Notes: generated by a model not told the origin, from the letters alone. Shown: positions 37,729-46,396, numbered from the stretch's first letter. The stretch: DNA of 64,000 nucleotides from Clostridium septicum (GCF_003606265.1 NZ_CP023671.1:620001-684000), one strand, 5' to 3'. Program-made: numbers and translations.

Positions 37729-37757
37729 AAGGCCATAAGATTAAATCTTATGGTCTT
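37729..37757 (-). terminator. Terminator after the Asn-rich protein gene
   Basis: AAGGCCATAAGATT pairs with AATCTTATGGTCTT (one wobble in minus-strand RNA), followed by TTATTTTACTTT on the minus strand. Confidence 0.78.
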
Positions 37758-37765
37758 ACTTTATC

Positions 37766-38488
37766 TTACTTTCTATAACAGCATGCCTTTATTCTATTAA
37801 CTACACATACTGTTGCCTCTTTTACATTAGAATCAATTATTACTTCATTCCAGTTTATATAACATGGTTTTTCAAAATATCTTCTATCAACAATTGATAT
37901 AACCCTATAACATCCATCATCTAAATTATCAAATATAACTTTACCTTCTGAATCCGTTAATTTAGATTCACATAATCTAGGTGATACACCGTTTAGCATG
38001 TACAAATTAACTTTGGCGCTCTTTAACTCTACACCATCTTTGCTACCTAACTTAACACAGACTATAATGTGTCCTTTCTCTTGGTTAAGCTCTTCGGCAC
38101 AACTATTATTTAAATTATTATCTAAATTTCTATCTAAATTATTTAATTTGTTAAAATACTCTTGCCCAGCATTATCAGTATTAGTAAAATTATGTCCATT
38201 TGCTGCATTTCTATTACAGCAATAATCTCCTGTATTATTAGAATAACTTTCATTTATACCATTACCATAATCCTGGTGAATATTATTTGAGTTAGCATAA
38301 TTATTATTTTCTGGTGCAGAATCACATTCTCCTTCCTCCCGTACTTCTAGGAATACATTATAATTTTCATTTCCATTAATTGATACACCACCATTTGGAT
38401 TCCCTTGATTTTTCACTTTAGAATTATTATTAAATTGCACTTCGCCATTCTCATTAGTAGAAAACTCGTCATCTATCATTATCTTCAT
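37766..38488 (-). CDS. Asn-rich protein with C-terminal prealbumin-like domain
   Basis: A 240-residue protein. Residues 1-135 are very rich in Asn, Gly, Asp and Tyr, low in complexity, and look disordered. The C-terminal 100 residues resemble a small beta-sandwich of the Cna-B/carboxypeptidase-regulatory kind, with KLTDSEGKVIFDNLDDGCYRV as its core. Eight or so cysteines include CC pairs near residue 90 and at the C-terminus. There is no signal peptide. A spore coat or exosporium role is plausible but not shown. AGGAGG lies 5 bases before ATG. Confidence 0.72.
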   Translation of the reverse strand: MKIMIDDEFSTNENGEVQFNNNSKVKNQGNPNGGVSINGNENYNVFLEVREEGECDSAPENNNYANSNNIHQDYGNGINESYSNNTGDYCCNRNAANGHNFTNTDNAGQEYFNKLNNLDRNLDNNLNNSCAEELNQEKGHIIVCVKLGSKDGVELKSAKVNLYMLNGVSPRLCESKLTDSEGKVIFDNLDDGCYRVISIVDRRYFEKPCYINWNEVIIDSNVKEATVCVVNRIKACCYRK

Positions 38489-38554
38489 AGTACCCTCCTA
38501 ATAACAATATAGTTACATAATATGATTTACGGCCCTTTTTTGTGATAAAAAAAA

Positions 38555-38584
38555 AGCTGATTTAATAAAATTTTTAAATCAGCT
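38555..38584 (-). terminator. Terminator of the GGDEF-EAL gene
   Basis: AGCTGATTTAA pairs with TTAAATCAGCT and is followed by a run of nine T on the minus strand. It overlaps the last codons of the gene. Confidence 0.92.
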
Positions 38585-40061
38585 CTTTTTCTTGCTTTAT
38601 TATTATCATTTGACTTACCATATCTAACCTATTTGGTGTATTATAATAAGAATCTTGTATTATATCGCAACCTATATTTCTTAAATATTCCTGTTGTATT
38701 CTAGTTTCAACTCCTTCTGCAACTACTCTTAAGTTAAGAGTATTAGATAATTCTACTATACTTTCTATCATATTATTTATATTTTCATCCTTATTTATTT
38801 GCTTTATAATTCTATTATCTATTTTTAAAACATCTATTGGTAATAATCTTAAATATTCTAAAGACGAATATCCTGAACCAAAATCATCTAAAGCAATTGA
38901 TACTCCTAATGCTTTTAATTCATTTAATACTTTTATATTTTTACTAAAAGATTTCATTATAGCACTTTCTGCAATTTCAAATTCTATATAATGACTATCT
39001 AAATTATATTCCTTTAATTTACTTTTTATATAATCTACTAACTTCTCATCTCTTATTTGTATATAAGAAAGGTTTATTGATATTTTAAAATTTTTATTAG
39101 TTTTTAATATTAACTCCTTGCAATTTTGAAAAGCACAATCAATTATATACTTGCCTAATATAAGAATAAGCCCTGTACTTTCTGCTATAGGTATAAATTT
39201 TGTTGATGATACATTTCCTAACTCTTTACTATTCCATCTAACTAAACACTCATATCCTTCAAGCTCTTCTGTAATTGAGTTTACTTTTGATTGATAAACT
39301 AAATAAATTTCATTATTATTTATAGCACTTTTTAAAGCCATTTCTAATTTATTATCTTTATTTAAACTATCTAATACAGACCTATCATAAATTTTATATT
39401 TATTTTTACCATCTGATTTTGCTTTATACATAGTCATATCAGCTTTTGTTAATAATGTTTCTGTATCTTCACCATCTGTTGGATAGATGCTAACACCTAT
39501 ACTCATAGCACAATAAATTTCTCTATCCTCTATTATTATTGGATTATATAAAGTTTTATACAATCTATCTAGTATATCTTTTATTTCCTTTAGATCTTTT
39601 ATTCCATATTTAGCTACTACAAACTCATCTCCTCCAAATCTAGAAATTAATGATTTATCGTAGAAAAATTCACTTAAAACATTACAAAATCCAACTAATA
39701 CTTTATCTCCAAGATAATGACCATATGTATCATTAATACATTTAAAATTATCTAAATCTATAAAAACAACTGCAATTTTATCTTTATTTTTTTGAGATTT
39801 TTTTATAATTTTATCCATTTCATTTATAAAATATCTTCTATTAGGTACACCTGTTACAACATCATACTCCGACATCATATATAATTTTTCATAACTATTT
39901 TCTAAATAAATCTCCTTAATCATTAGAAAATATCCTAATATTATTATAATTAACCATATTATATTAACATCTTTTCTTAATATAATTACACTTTCGATAA
40001 ATAATATTACTGTAATAAACATAATTAAAACCCTTTGTCTCATACCCATAAATGTCACCAC
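38574..40061 (-). CDS. Membrane GGDEF-EAL protein (cyclic di-GMP turnover)
   Basis: A protein of up to 495 residues. Two membrane segments (about 10-50) are followed by a GGDEF domain with intact RFGGDEF at 142-147 and no RxxD inhibition site at the usual place. An EAL domain follows, where the signature reads ECLVRW in place of EALVRW but keeps the glutamate, with DDFGSGYSSLEYL and VAEGVET present. It could therefore make and break cyclic di-GMP. The start is uncertain: GTG 40061, the next GTG, or ATG 40049 are possible; AAGGG lies just upstream. Confidence 0.9.
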   Translation of the reverse strand: MVTFMGMRQRVLIMFITVILFIESVIILRKDVNIIWLIIIILGYFLMIKEIYLENSYEKLYMMSEYDVVTGVPNRRYFINEMDKIIKKSQKNKDKIAVVFIDLDNFKCINDTYGHYLGDKVLVGFCNVLSEFFYDKSLISRFGGDEFVVAKYGIKDLKEIKDILDRLYKTLYNPIIIEDREIYCAMSIGVSIYPTDGEDTETLLTKADMTMYKAKSDGKNKYKIYDRSVLDSLNKDNKLEMALKSAINNNEIYLVYQSKVNSITEELEGYECLVRWNSKELGNVSSTKFIPIAESTGLILILGKYIIDCAFQNCKELILKTNKNFKISINLSYIQIRDEKLVDYIKSKLKEYNLDSHYIEFEIAESAIMKSFSKNIKVLNELKALGVSIALDDFGSGYSSLEYLRLLPIDVLKIDNRIIKQINKDENINNMIESIVELSNTLNLRVVAEGVETRIQQEYLRNIGCDIIQDSYYNTPNRLDMVSQMIIIKQEKELI

Positions 40062-40152
40062 TGCCCTTATTAGACTTTTATTTACCCACTAATATTTTAC
40101 CATATTTTTCATTTAATTGTATTACGTTTTCAAATTATTTTAGATATAAATA

Positions 40153-40177
40153 AAAAGCCCCTTTAATAGGGACTTTT
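40153..40177 (-). terminator. Terminator of uraA
   Basis: AAAAG.CCC pairs with GGG.CTTTT around TTTAATA, with a wobble in minus-strand RNA and a T-rich tail. It lies inside the first copy of a 30-base direct repeat. Confidence 0.7.
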
Positions 40178-40254
40178 ATATTTTTATAACCTAACTTAAA
40201 TGTAACTGCTACAAAATCCTCTTTCTTTAATAGGGACTTTTATATTTTTATAAC
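40161..40254. repeat. 30-base direct duplication after uraA
   Basis: Positions 40161-40190 and 40225-40254 are identical over 30 bases (CTTTAATAGGGACTTTTATA onwards), 64 bases apart. The second copy touches the uraA stop codon but has lost the partner arm needed for a full terminator. Confidence 0.85.
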
Positions 40255-41544
40255 TTATTGAAGTGATTTATTATAAATTTTAGTTAATATTGCATTTAAT
40301 ATAACTCCTACTAGTGCTGCCAGACTCAATCCAGAAATACTTACTGATTCAGTTATTTCTATTGCTATAGGATTTTTTAAGAATATTCCAGATAAACCTA
40401 TAAACATTATCACACCCATAACAACTATATTCTTTGAGTTAAACTCTACTTTTTCATTCTTTATTGTTTGAACACCTACTAGTGCTATCATAGAAAATAA
40501 CATTATACTTATACCTCCCATAACTGATGATGGAATGGTTTTTATTGTTGCTCCAAACTTATCAACAAAGCTTAATATTATTGCAAAAATTGCTGTTAAT
40601 CTTAATATTGCCGGATCATAATTTTTAGTTATTGCAAGAACACCAGTATTTTCTCCATACGTAGTATTTGCAGGTCCTCCTAATAAAGATGCTGCTATAG
40701 TTGCAAGTCCATCTCCCAATAATGTTCTATTTAACCCTGGATCTTCTATGAAATTTTCTCCGACAACTTGCCCATTAGTTGTTATATCCCCTATATGTTC
40801 CATAAACACAGCTAATACAACTGGTACTACTATCATTATTGCTCCAAAATTAAACTTTGGAAGAGTAAAATTTGGTACTGCTACTAAACTAGCCTCTTTA
40901 ATAGTATTTACATCAACTACTCCTAATATTAAGCTTAATGTATATCCAATAGCTACTGCTATAATTATAGATATTTGAGATAAAAAACCTTTTGCAAACT
41001 TTTTAATTAAGAGTGCTAAGGCTAAAGTAACCATCGCTATAGTTAAAGACTTTCCTGATCCTTCTACTCCTGCTATTACTGAATTTACTCCAGCCATATC
41101 TAATGCAGTTGGAATAAGATTTAATCCTATTACAATTATCATTGGTCCCACTACTTGTGCCGGCAATACTTTCTTTATTTTAGAAACACCTATCTTTTTT
41201 ATCAAGAATGATACTGCAACATATACAAGTCCAGCTACAAATATTCCACCTTGTGCATATCTTAGATCTCCATATTGATTTGTAACTGCACCTATAACAG
41301 GTATAAATGCAAAGGATGATCCTAAAAATACTGGAACTTTTCTTTTTGTGCAAAAATGAAATATAAGAGTTCCAACTCCTGCAGAAAATAGTGCTACTGA
41401 AATATCTAATCCTGTAATCATCGGAACAAGTACTGTAGCTCCAAACATTGCTATCAAATGTTGTAATCCTAAAATTCCTTTACGTAAACCTCTTTTAACT
41501 ACTTGTGATTGATAATTTTCTTTTGTCTCAACATATTGTGCCAT
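40255..41544 (-). CDS. uraA: Uracil permease (NCS2 family)
   Basis: A 429-residue inner-membrane uracil:proton symporter with about 14 membrane spans. Family landmarks are LGLQHLIAMFGATVLVP near the N-terminus, FMEHIGD near residue 248 and TTYGENTGVLAITK near 293. The specific uracil assignment is backed by a PyrR-type attenuator in its leader. AAGGAGG stands 8-9 bases before ATG and can be hidden in an RNA stem (separate entry). It is a single gene. Confidence 0.94.
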   Translation of the reverse strand: MAQYVETKENYQSQVVKRGLRKGILGLQHLIAMFGATVLVPMITGLDISVALFSAGVGTLIFHFCTKRKVPVFLGSSFAFIPVIGAVTNQYGDLRYAQGGIFVAGLVYVAVSFLIKKIGVSKIKKVLPAQVVGPMIIVIGLNLIPTALDMAGVNSVIAGVEGSGKSLTIAMVTLALALLIKKFAKGFLSQISIIIAVAIGYTLSLILGVVDVNTIKEASLVAVPNFTLPKFNFGAIMIVVPVVLAVFMEHIGDITTNGQVVGENFIEDPGLNRTLLGDGLATIAASLLGGPANTTYGENTGVLAITKNYDPAILRLTAIFAIILSFVDKFGATIKTIPSSVMGGISIMLFSMIALVGVQTIKNEKVEFNSKNIVVMGVIMFIGLSGIFLKNPIAIEITESVSISGLSLAALVGVILNAILTKIYNKSLQ

Positions 41545-41554
41545 ACAAACATGC

Positions 41555-41590
41555 CTCCTTATTTTTAGTAAGGAGAAATTTAATTTCTCC
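41555..41590 (-). promoter_or_regulatory. Two alternative stems at the uraA ribosome site
   Basis: In mRNA direction, GGAGAAAT-TAA-ATTTCTCC (41572-41590) is followed by CTCCTTA-CTAAAAA-TAAGGAG (41555-41575). Both need the same CTCC, so only one can form at a time. The second stem hides the uraA ribosome site. Confidence 0.6.
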
Positions 41591-41641
41591 CCTTTTCAGT
41601 ATCTCTGTACTGATTTTAAAAGGTATCTTATTCTATATAAT

Positions 41642-41742
41642 AAAAAAACTCCTTGACATTTAGCTGCAAGAAGTTATAATAATCCCCAAAACCAAGAATT
41701 ACATAATTTAATTACTAAACTTCTTATCAGCCTCTCTGGACT
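41642..41742 (-). ncRNA. PyrR-type attenuator in the uraA leader
   Basis: The minus-strand leader carries AGTCCAGAGAGGCTGATAAG (within 41721-41742), which matches the PyrR-binding consensus of Firmicute pyr operons. Downstream AACTTCTTG pairs with CAAGGAGTT (41647-41675), followed by seven T, as a terminator. AAGAAGTT beside the PyrR site could pair with AACTTCTT instead as antiterminator. By known mechanism, UMP-bound PyrR would favour termination. Confidence 0.88.
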
Positions 41743-41774
41743 AAATTAAAGAATTTTTTTATTTTCTGTGCTCA

Positions 41775-41803
41775 ATTATAGCAACTTTAATTTTATTTTG
41801 CAA
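41775..41803 (-). promoter_or_regulatory. uraA promoter
   Basis: TTGCAA (41798-41803), exactly 17 bases, TATAAT (41775-41780) on the minus strand. The transcript would begin near 41768, about 25 bases before the PyrR site. Confidence 0.78.
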
Positions 41804-41896
41804 TATAATTTTACTTTTTTCCAAATAATTAATACTATATTATACTTATATTCGGAAATACTAAATTATATATTACAAACAAGGAGGTAATATGTA

Positions 41897-42634
41897 ATGA
41901 AAAATAAATTAAATATTTTCATTTTCTCTTTAGTTTTTATATTATTTATTTCTTATAATATTTGTCCAAATGCTTTAACAATACATAATGAAAATGATAA
42001 TACAGAATCCGAAGAAAAAATAGTTTATCTTACTTTCGATGATGGTCCAGGTGGTAAAACAACACTTAAAATATTAGATACATTAAAAGAAGAAAATGTT
42101 CCTGCTACCTTTTTTATTATAGGAGAACAAATTCAAGGACAAGAAAATACTATTCTTAGAATGAAAAATGAAGGTCATAGCATAGGATTACATAGCTTTT
42201 CTCATGAAAAAGCAAAGCTATATCGTGGAAATGAAGGCTTCTTAAAAGAAATGCTTGAAGATCAAGAAAGTCTTTACAAAGTTACTGGAGAAAAATATCA
42301 TATTTTAAGATTTCCTTTTGGTTGTAACAATAATACTTATAAATTAAATCAATCAATGATTGACTTACTTCATGAAAATAATTTAAGAGTATATGATTGG
42401 AATACTGATAGTGGTGATGGAGCTAATCCAAATTCTTCACCTGAAACAATAATAAAAAAAGCTTGCTCAAATAAAAATCAAAATAAAGTAATACTTCTTA
42501 TGCATTGTTCTTATATGCATAAAAACTCTGCAAAAGCATTGCCAAACATAATAAAGTATTATAAGTCTGAAGGTTATAAATTTAAGGCTATAGATGAAAA
42601 CACACCTGAGCTTTATAAAATTATGAAAAAATAA
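41897..42634 (+). CDS. Secreted polysaccharide deacetylase (NodB domain)
   Basis: A 245-residue carbohydrate esterase family 4 protein. A signal peptide or anchor covers about residues 1-27. The NodB motifs are all there: TFDDGP near 47, HSFSH near 100 (metal histidines), RFPFG near 140, DWNTDSGD near 170 and ILLMHCS near 202. It probably removes acetyl groups from peptidoglycan, as PdaA-like enzymes do; the exact substrate is inferred. AGGAGG lies 9 bases before ATG. It is a single gene facing trpP across a shared terminator. Confidence 0.92.
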   Translation: MKNKLNIFIFSLVFILFISYNICPNALTIHNENDNTESEEKIVYLTFDDGPGGKTTLKILDTLKEENVPATFFIIGEQIQGQENTILRMKNEGHSIGLHSFSHEKAKLYRGNEGFLKEMLEDQESLYKVTGEKYHILRFPFGCNNNTYKLNQSMIDLLHENNLRVYDWNTDSGDGANPNSSPETIIKKACSNKNQNKVILLMHCSYMHKNSAKALPNIIKYYKSEGYKFKAIDENTPELYKIMKK

Positions 42635-42669
42635 TAAGAGACTAGGGTTTATCCTAGTCTCTTATTATT
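42630..42669. terminator. Two-way terminator between deacetylase and trpP
   Basis: A perfect 17-bp stem (ends ACTAGG / CCTAGT, loop GTTTAT) that overlaps the stop codons of both converging genes. Confidence 0.93.
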
Positions 42670-43198
42670 TTACGCTAAAATTCATTCCTGTAGCTTTAAA
42701 TGCAATTGTAATTGCTTTATATAAAATACTTCCTAATATAGCATTCATAATAGCTGCTGGTATAACAACTACTTTTACTAAATTCATAAATTCTCCTGGT
42801 AGTCCAACTATTAATTGTGCTGAATATAAGAAAATTAACCCACTTAAAACTGTTCCAAATATTAATGATAGTATCATCTTTACGTTATCACTAACTCTAT
42901 TTCTCAAAGGTAATAATATAAAATAAATAATATTTGCTGTTAATACTTTATCTATTATATTGGGAAGTTGTCCACCTGGAAATTTAGTTGTTAAAGCAGT
43001 AAATATTCCTATTATAATGCTTGATATTAAAGTTGTTTTATAATCTTTATTACTTATAATAATTATAAATAAAATTGCTATTGCAAAGTCTGGTTGCATT
43101 GGCAAACCTAATACAGGGGTAATTTGGTGTAATAATGCTCCTATAGCTATTAATATTGAGTTCAATATCATTTTTTTAACATTTTCATTTCTATTCAT
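42665..43198 (-). CDS. trpP: Tryptophan transporter TrpP
   Basis: A 177-residue membrane protein with five to six hydrophobic segments. It closely resembles B. subtilis TrpP, including the block ALTTKFPGGQLPNIIDK near residue 68 and LIVGLPG near 130. A T-box leader with a likely UGG (Trp) specifier lies upstream, which independently supports tryptophan as the substrate. AGGAGG stands 8 bases before ATG. It is a single gene. Confidence 0.92.
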   Translation of the reverse strand: MNRNENVKKMILNSILIAIGALLHQITPVLGLPMQPDFAIAILFIIIISNKDYKTTLISSIIIGIFTALTTKFPGGQLPNIIDKVLTANIIYFILLPLRNRVSDNVKMILSLIFGTVLSGLIFLYSAQLIVGLPGEFMNLVKVVVIPAAIMNAILGSILYKAITIAFKATGMNFSVK

Positions 43199-43298
43199 TT
43201 TCTATTCCTCCTAAAATTAAAAACTATTTTTCTACGTCTTATACCACCATTCACTTCATAACATTTTCAACACCCCCATATAATTTTTACAAATAAAT

Positions 43299-43560
43299 AA
43301 AAAAACTCCGTCCTATAAAATATAGGACGGAGATATCCGCGTTGCCACCTAAATTGCTTATAAAAAGCCTCTCATTTTCAGGTACTAACATACCCTATTC
43401 CCTATATCGTGGGAATTACGGATCAGCTACTTTCTAAAAAGATTTCACCTCACTCCTCAAAGGCCCATTCACTACTTGCTACAGTACTGGAATCACACCA
43501 TCTCCAGCTCTCTTAAACCTTACATAGTAGCTACTCTTCCTCTTCAAAGGATTATTCTAA
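43299..43560 (-). ncRNA. T-box riboswitch, probable tryptophan specifier
   Basis: The T-box core GGTGGCAACGCGG is at 43337-43349, followed by a perfect 12-bp terminator (CTCCGTCCTATA / TATAGGACGGAG, 43306-43332) and seven T. Upstream, stem I has the distal motifs AGAGAGCTGG and GGTGTGATTCCAG. The likely specifier is TGG in GAATGGGCCTTTGAGG (codon at 43465-43467). Uncharged tRNA-Trp would favour antitermination and trpP expression. Confidence 0.93.
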
Positions 43561-43601
43561 GTATTTTCTTAATATTATACTATGATACTTCCCTAAAATT
43601 G

Positions 43602-44963
43602 TCAACACATTTTAATTTTTTTCTTATTGGGAATTAACACCATTAGCATAAATAATATAATTATTAATACTCCTTTTATCATACTTGTTCCACTTATACT
43701 CCACCATATTCCATTTATACCCAAAAAATCAATGTTTGATAATATAATTGATAATGGAACTCTAAATCCTGTAAATATAATGCTTATCCAAGATGGTGTA
43801 ATTGTGTTTCCTAAGCCAGAAAAAGCCCCTGCTGTAGTTATTTCTAAGCACATAAATAACTGTGAATACCCTAAAATCTTAAGATAAACCTTTCCTTGCT
43901 CTATAGCATCTGCTTCTTTTATAAACCATGAAAATACTTGTTCTCCAAAAAACACTAACAATACTGTGGCAAATATTCCAACTATAATTGCCATTATCAT
44001 AGTTGCTTTATAACCTTTTATTATTCTATCCCACTTATTAGCTCCATAATTTTGTCCAATAAATGATGTTAATGCTGTAGAAAATCCACCTGCTGTCATC
44101 CACGATATTGCTTCTATTTGAGAACCTACTTTCTGTACCGCTATTGACACTGGACCCCAACCTGCTATAATTTTCCCTATTAACATAGCAAAAATTGAAA
44201 ATAATCCATTTTGTAATGCTGCTGGTAATCCTAACTTGCAAATTCTAAAAATATATAATTTGTCTATATACTTTTTATTATTTAAGCTTAAACTATATCC
44301 ATTTTTTATAAACTCTATTATAAAAATTATAGCAACTATAACTTGAGCAAATACAGTTGCTAAAGCAGCTCCCTTAACCCCTAATTCCGGAAATCCTCCC
44401 ATACCAAATATTAATATAGGATCAAATACTATATTGAATACTAAACCTATTGTATTTATTATAAAAGGAGTTTTACTATTTCCTGATGCATTAAAAATCC
44501 CCGTAAACAATGGATTTAAAAACATAAATATCATTCCTATAGAAACTATTACTAAGTAATCTATAGACATATTAATTATATTTATATCTCCTAAATTAAA
44601 AAATCCTATAAGTTGTTTTCTAAAAATTATAAGAGTAACTGTATATATTAGAGCTGTAATAATATTTATTAATAGACTATTATATACAAATTTATTTTTT
44701 TCCTTTAAATTATCTTTTCCTATAGATTGAGAAACTCCAATTTCAGCCCCAACTTTAGATATAAAAACTAAAGCACTACCAAACCAAGTAAAGAATCCTG
44801 CTGTTCCAACTGCTGCAACAGCATCACTTCCTACTCTACCAATCCAAAGCATATCTATCATGTTATATGCCATCTGGATAAATGAAGTTCCTAGTATTGG
44901 TAATGATAATTTTATTAAAGTTTTAAAAATATTATCTGATATTAAATCTACTTTACTTTTCAT
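43602..44963 (-). CDS. MATE-family efflux transporter
   Basis: A 453-residue, about 12-span membrane protein of the multidrug and toxin extrusion family. The two halves show LPILGTSFIQMAYNMIDMLWIG near residue 20 and LGLPAALQNGLFSIFAMLIG near 245. Substrates cannot be read from sequence. GGGGGA lies 5 bases before ATG. An IS6/IS240-like element is inserted 16 bases upstream of the start codon, between the ribosome site and the likely promoter at 46278-46306. Confidence 0.93.
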   Translation of the reverse strand: MKSKVDLISDNIFKTLIKLSLPILGTSFIQMAYNMIDMLWIGRVGSDAVAAVGTAGFFTWFGSALVFISKVGAEIGVSQSIGKDNLKEKNKFVYNSLLINIITALIYTVTLIIFRKQLIGFFNLGDINIINMSIDYLVIVSIGMIFMFLNPLFTGIFNASGNSKTPFIINTIGLVFNIVFDPILIFGMGGFPELGVKGAALATVFAQVIVAIIFIIEFIKNGYSLSLNNKKYIDKLYIFRICKLGLPAALQNGLFSIFAMLIGKIIAGWGPVSIAVQKVGSQIEAISWMTAGGFSTALTSFIGQNYGANKWDRIIKGYKATMIMAIIVGIFATVLLVFFGEQVFSWFIKEADAIEQGKVYLKILGYSQLFMCLEITTAGAFSGLGNTITPSWISIIFTGFRVPLSIILSNIDFLGINGIWWSISGTSMIKGVLIIILFMLMVLIPNKKKIKMC

Positions 44964-44986
44964 ATTTATCCCCCTTTTTTATCTAT

Positions 44987-46262
44987 CGATCTGTTAAGTT
45001 ATATGAACATTGCTCTTCTCAACCCAAGGAAATACAATAGGTTTGCAAGACTAAATAATACCCCCTTCGAAAAGGAGAGAAGAACAATGAGCAAAACTAA
45101 TATAAAATGCCCACGCTGTAATTCTGATAAACTATATAAGTTTGGTATGAATAAGCAGGCTAAACAAAAGTATCAATGTAAGCAGTGTAAGCGCCAATTC
45201 GTCCTAGGCGACGGTGACGGACGTCCTAAACTAAATAATCCTAAATGTCCTAGATGCGGTAAGGGAACTTACTTACATCATGCATATAAACATTACAATC
45301 GCTATAAGTGCAATAACAAGAAGTGTAATCACATAATAGTAAAACATCACACCACCAATATTGATACAGCTTCTAGTGAATTAGTTAGTGGTTCCCTTTC
45401 AATGAAAGGAATGCGTTTTCCGCTACATGTAATACTAACTGCATTAACACTATATTTTTTAAATAATTCATCAACAAGAGCCATTTCTCAATTCTTGATG
45501 ATTAACTCTGGAATTAAAGTATCTCATGTCACGATAGCCAGTTGGACTAATAAATTTGCACCTTTCTTTAAACAAAAGGCTGATAAATTTAAAGCTAGTT
45601 TAAACTTACAATCTGACGATTGGCACGCTGATGAAACAGTAGTATTTATTAATGGTGAAAGATACTACCTTTGGTTAGCTATTGATTCAGAAACTAGATT
45701 TATTTTAGCATTTCATTTAACTAAATCTAGAAGTTCTGATTCAGCATACGCATTGGTAAATGAAGCTAAAAAATTTGGTGAACCAGCTAATTTTATAACT
45801 GATAGATTACCTTCATATAATGAAGCCGTGGCTACGCTATTGCCCAATACAACTCATATTCCTGTAGCTCCAATGTCTAGTGATACAAATAATAATTTAA
45901 TTGAATCATTTAATAAAACATTTAAAGCCTGGTATAAAACCAAGAAAGGATTCAACTCTTTTCAAAAAGCTAATAACCTTATATATTTATTTATCTTTCA
46001 CTATAACTTTATTAGACCACATGGATCATTAAATAACTGTACTCCAGCAGAAGTTGCCGGCTTCGCCAGCGATAGCTTTGCTAAAAACTCTTGGTTTTCA
46101 GCATCTTAATTAAATTTAATACCTTTGATTAACCTGCAAAAAATCAATGCTATTGTAGGCTTATTTGCCATACAATAAAACATTCAAACTTATATAATTT
46201 TCAAAGAGCAAGTAATTCTATGAAAAATCAAGCTATTTTTTCATATCAACTTAACAGATTCT
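44987..46262 (+). mobile_element. IS6/IS240-like insertion sequence, copy 1 (intact)
   Basis: A 1276-bp element. The ends carry ATCTGTTAAGTT inverted (left CGATCTGTTAAG, right CTTAACAGATTCT). It is flanked by direct repeats TATCTAT at 44980-44986 and 46263-46269. The 3' non-coding 120 bases are nearly identical to copy 2. The left end can fold over the transposase start (see findings). Confidence 0.88.
45087..46109 (+). CDS. IS6/IS240-like DDE transposase with N-terminal zinc ribbons
   Basis: A 340-residue transposase. Two zinc-ribbon-like blocks come first (CPRCNSDKLYKFG with CKQCKRQF, then CPRCGKGTYLHH with CNNKKCNH). The DDE core has WHADETVVF, FITDRLPSYNEA and NNLIESFNKTFK, followed by RPHGSLN near the end. 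ATG 45087 has AAGGAGAG 7 bases upstream; longer in-frame starts from 45003 have none. It seems intact and is probably the functional source of copy 2. Confidence 0.92.
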   Translation: MSKTNIKCPRCNSDKLYKFGMNKQAKQKYQCKQCKRQFVLGDGDGRPKLNNPKCPRCGKGTYLHHAYKHYNRYKCNNKKCNHIIVKHHTTNIDTASSELVSGSLSMKGMRFPLHVILTALTLYFLNNSSTRAISQFLMINSGIKVSHVTIASWTNKFAPFFKQKADKFKASLNLQSDDWHADETVVFINGERYYLWLAIDSETRFILAFHLTKSRSSDSAYALVNEAKKFGEPANFITDRLPSYNEAVATLLPNTTHIPVAPMSSDTNNNLIESFNKTFKAWYKTKKGFNSFQKANNLIYLFIFHYNFIRPHGSLNNCTPAEVAGFASDSFAKNSWFSAS

Positions 46263-46277
46263 TATCTATCACATATC

Positions 46278-46306
46278 ATTTTAGATAAAATAAACTTAAA
46301 AGTAAA
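46278..46306 (-). promoter_or_regulatory. Likely original promoter of the MATE gene
   Basis: On the minus strand TTTACT (46301-46306), 17 bases, TAAAAT (46278-46283), with a start near 46271. If the IS is removed in thought, this promoter would sit about 25 bases from the MATE ribosome site. The IS is inserted just past its transcription start. Confidence 0.5.
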
Positions 46307-46318
46307 TATAATAAAAAA

Positions 46319-46345
46319 GTGGCTTTCGCCACGCTCCCTTCGGGA
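46319..46345 (-). other. Tandem GC-rich hairpins at the 3' side of the IS91-like unit
   Basis: GTGGC-TTTC-GCCAC (46319-46332) and TCCC-TTC-GGGA (46335-46345) stand side by side in AT-rich DNA. In the minus-strand RNA the loops are GAAA and GAA, followed by TTTTTTATT, so they can end the transposase transcript. They are also candidates for the oriIS end of the IS91-like element, which lies 3' of the transposase in that family. Confidence 0.6.
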
Positions 46346-46368
46346 ATTTAATTTTAAGTACCTTAAGA

Positions 46369-46396
46369 AGCATAGAACCGATATCTGTTCTATGCT
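46369..46396. terminator. Hairpin after the zinc-ribbon gene
   Basis: A perfect 10-bp stem (AGCATAGAAC with GTTCTATGCT, loop CGATATCT) with ATATTTTT on the plus side. It includes GAAC and GTTC, the tetranucleotides used as target by known IS91 elements; this may be chance. Confidence 0.55.

Noticed and set aside
43627..43887. Plus-strand open frame inside the MATE gene
   Set aside because: No ribosome site, and it is fully covered by a clearly conserved minus-strand membrane protein. Many other such frames (inside PFOR, gdhA, recJ, parC, parE and uraA, for example) were dropped for the same reason.
44961..45018. Hybrid promoter formed by the IS left end driving the MATE gene
   Set aside because: TTAACA in the element end has no suitable -10 at 16-18 bases before the ribosome site; a TAGATA box would start RNA too close to the start codon.
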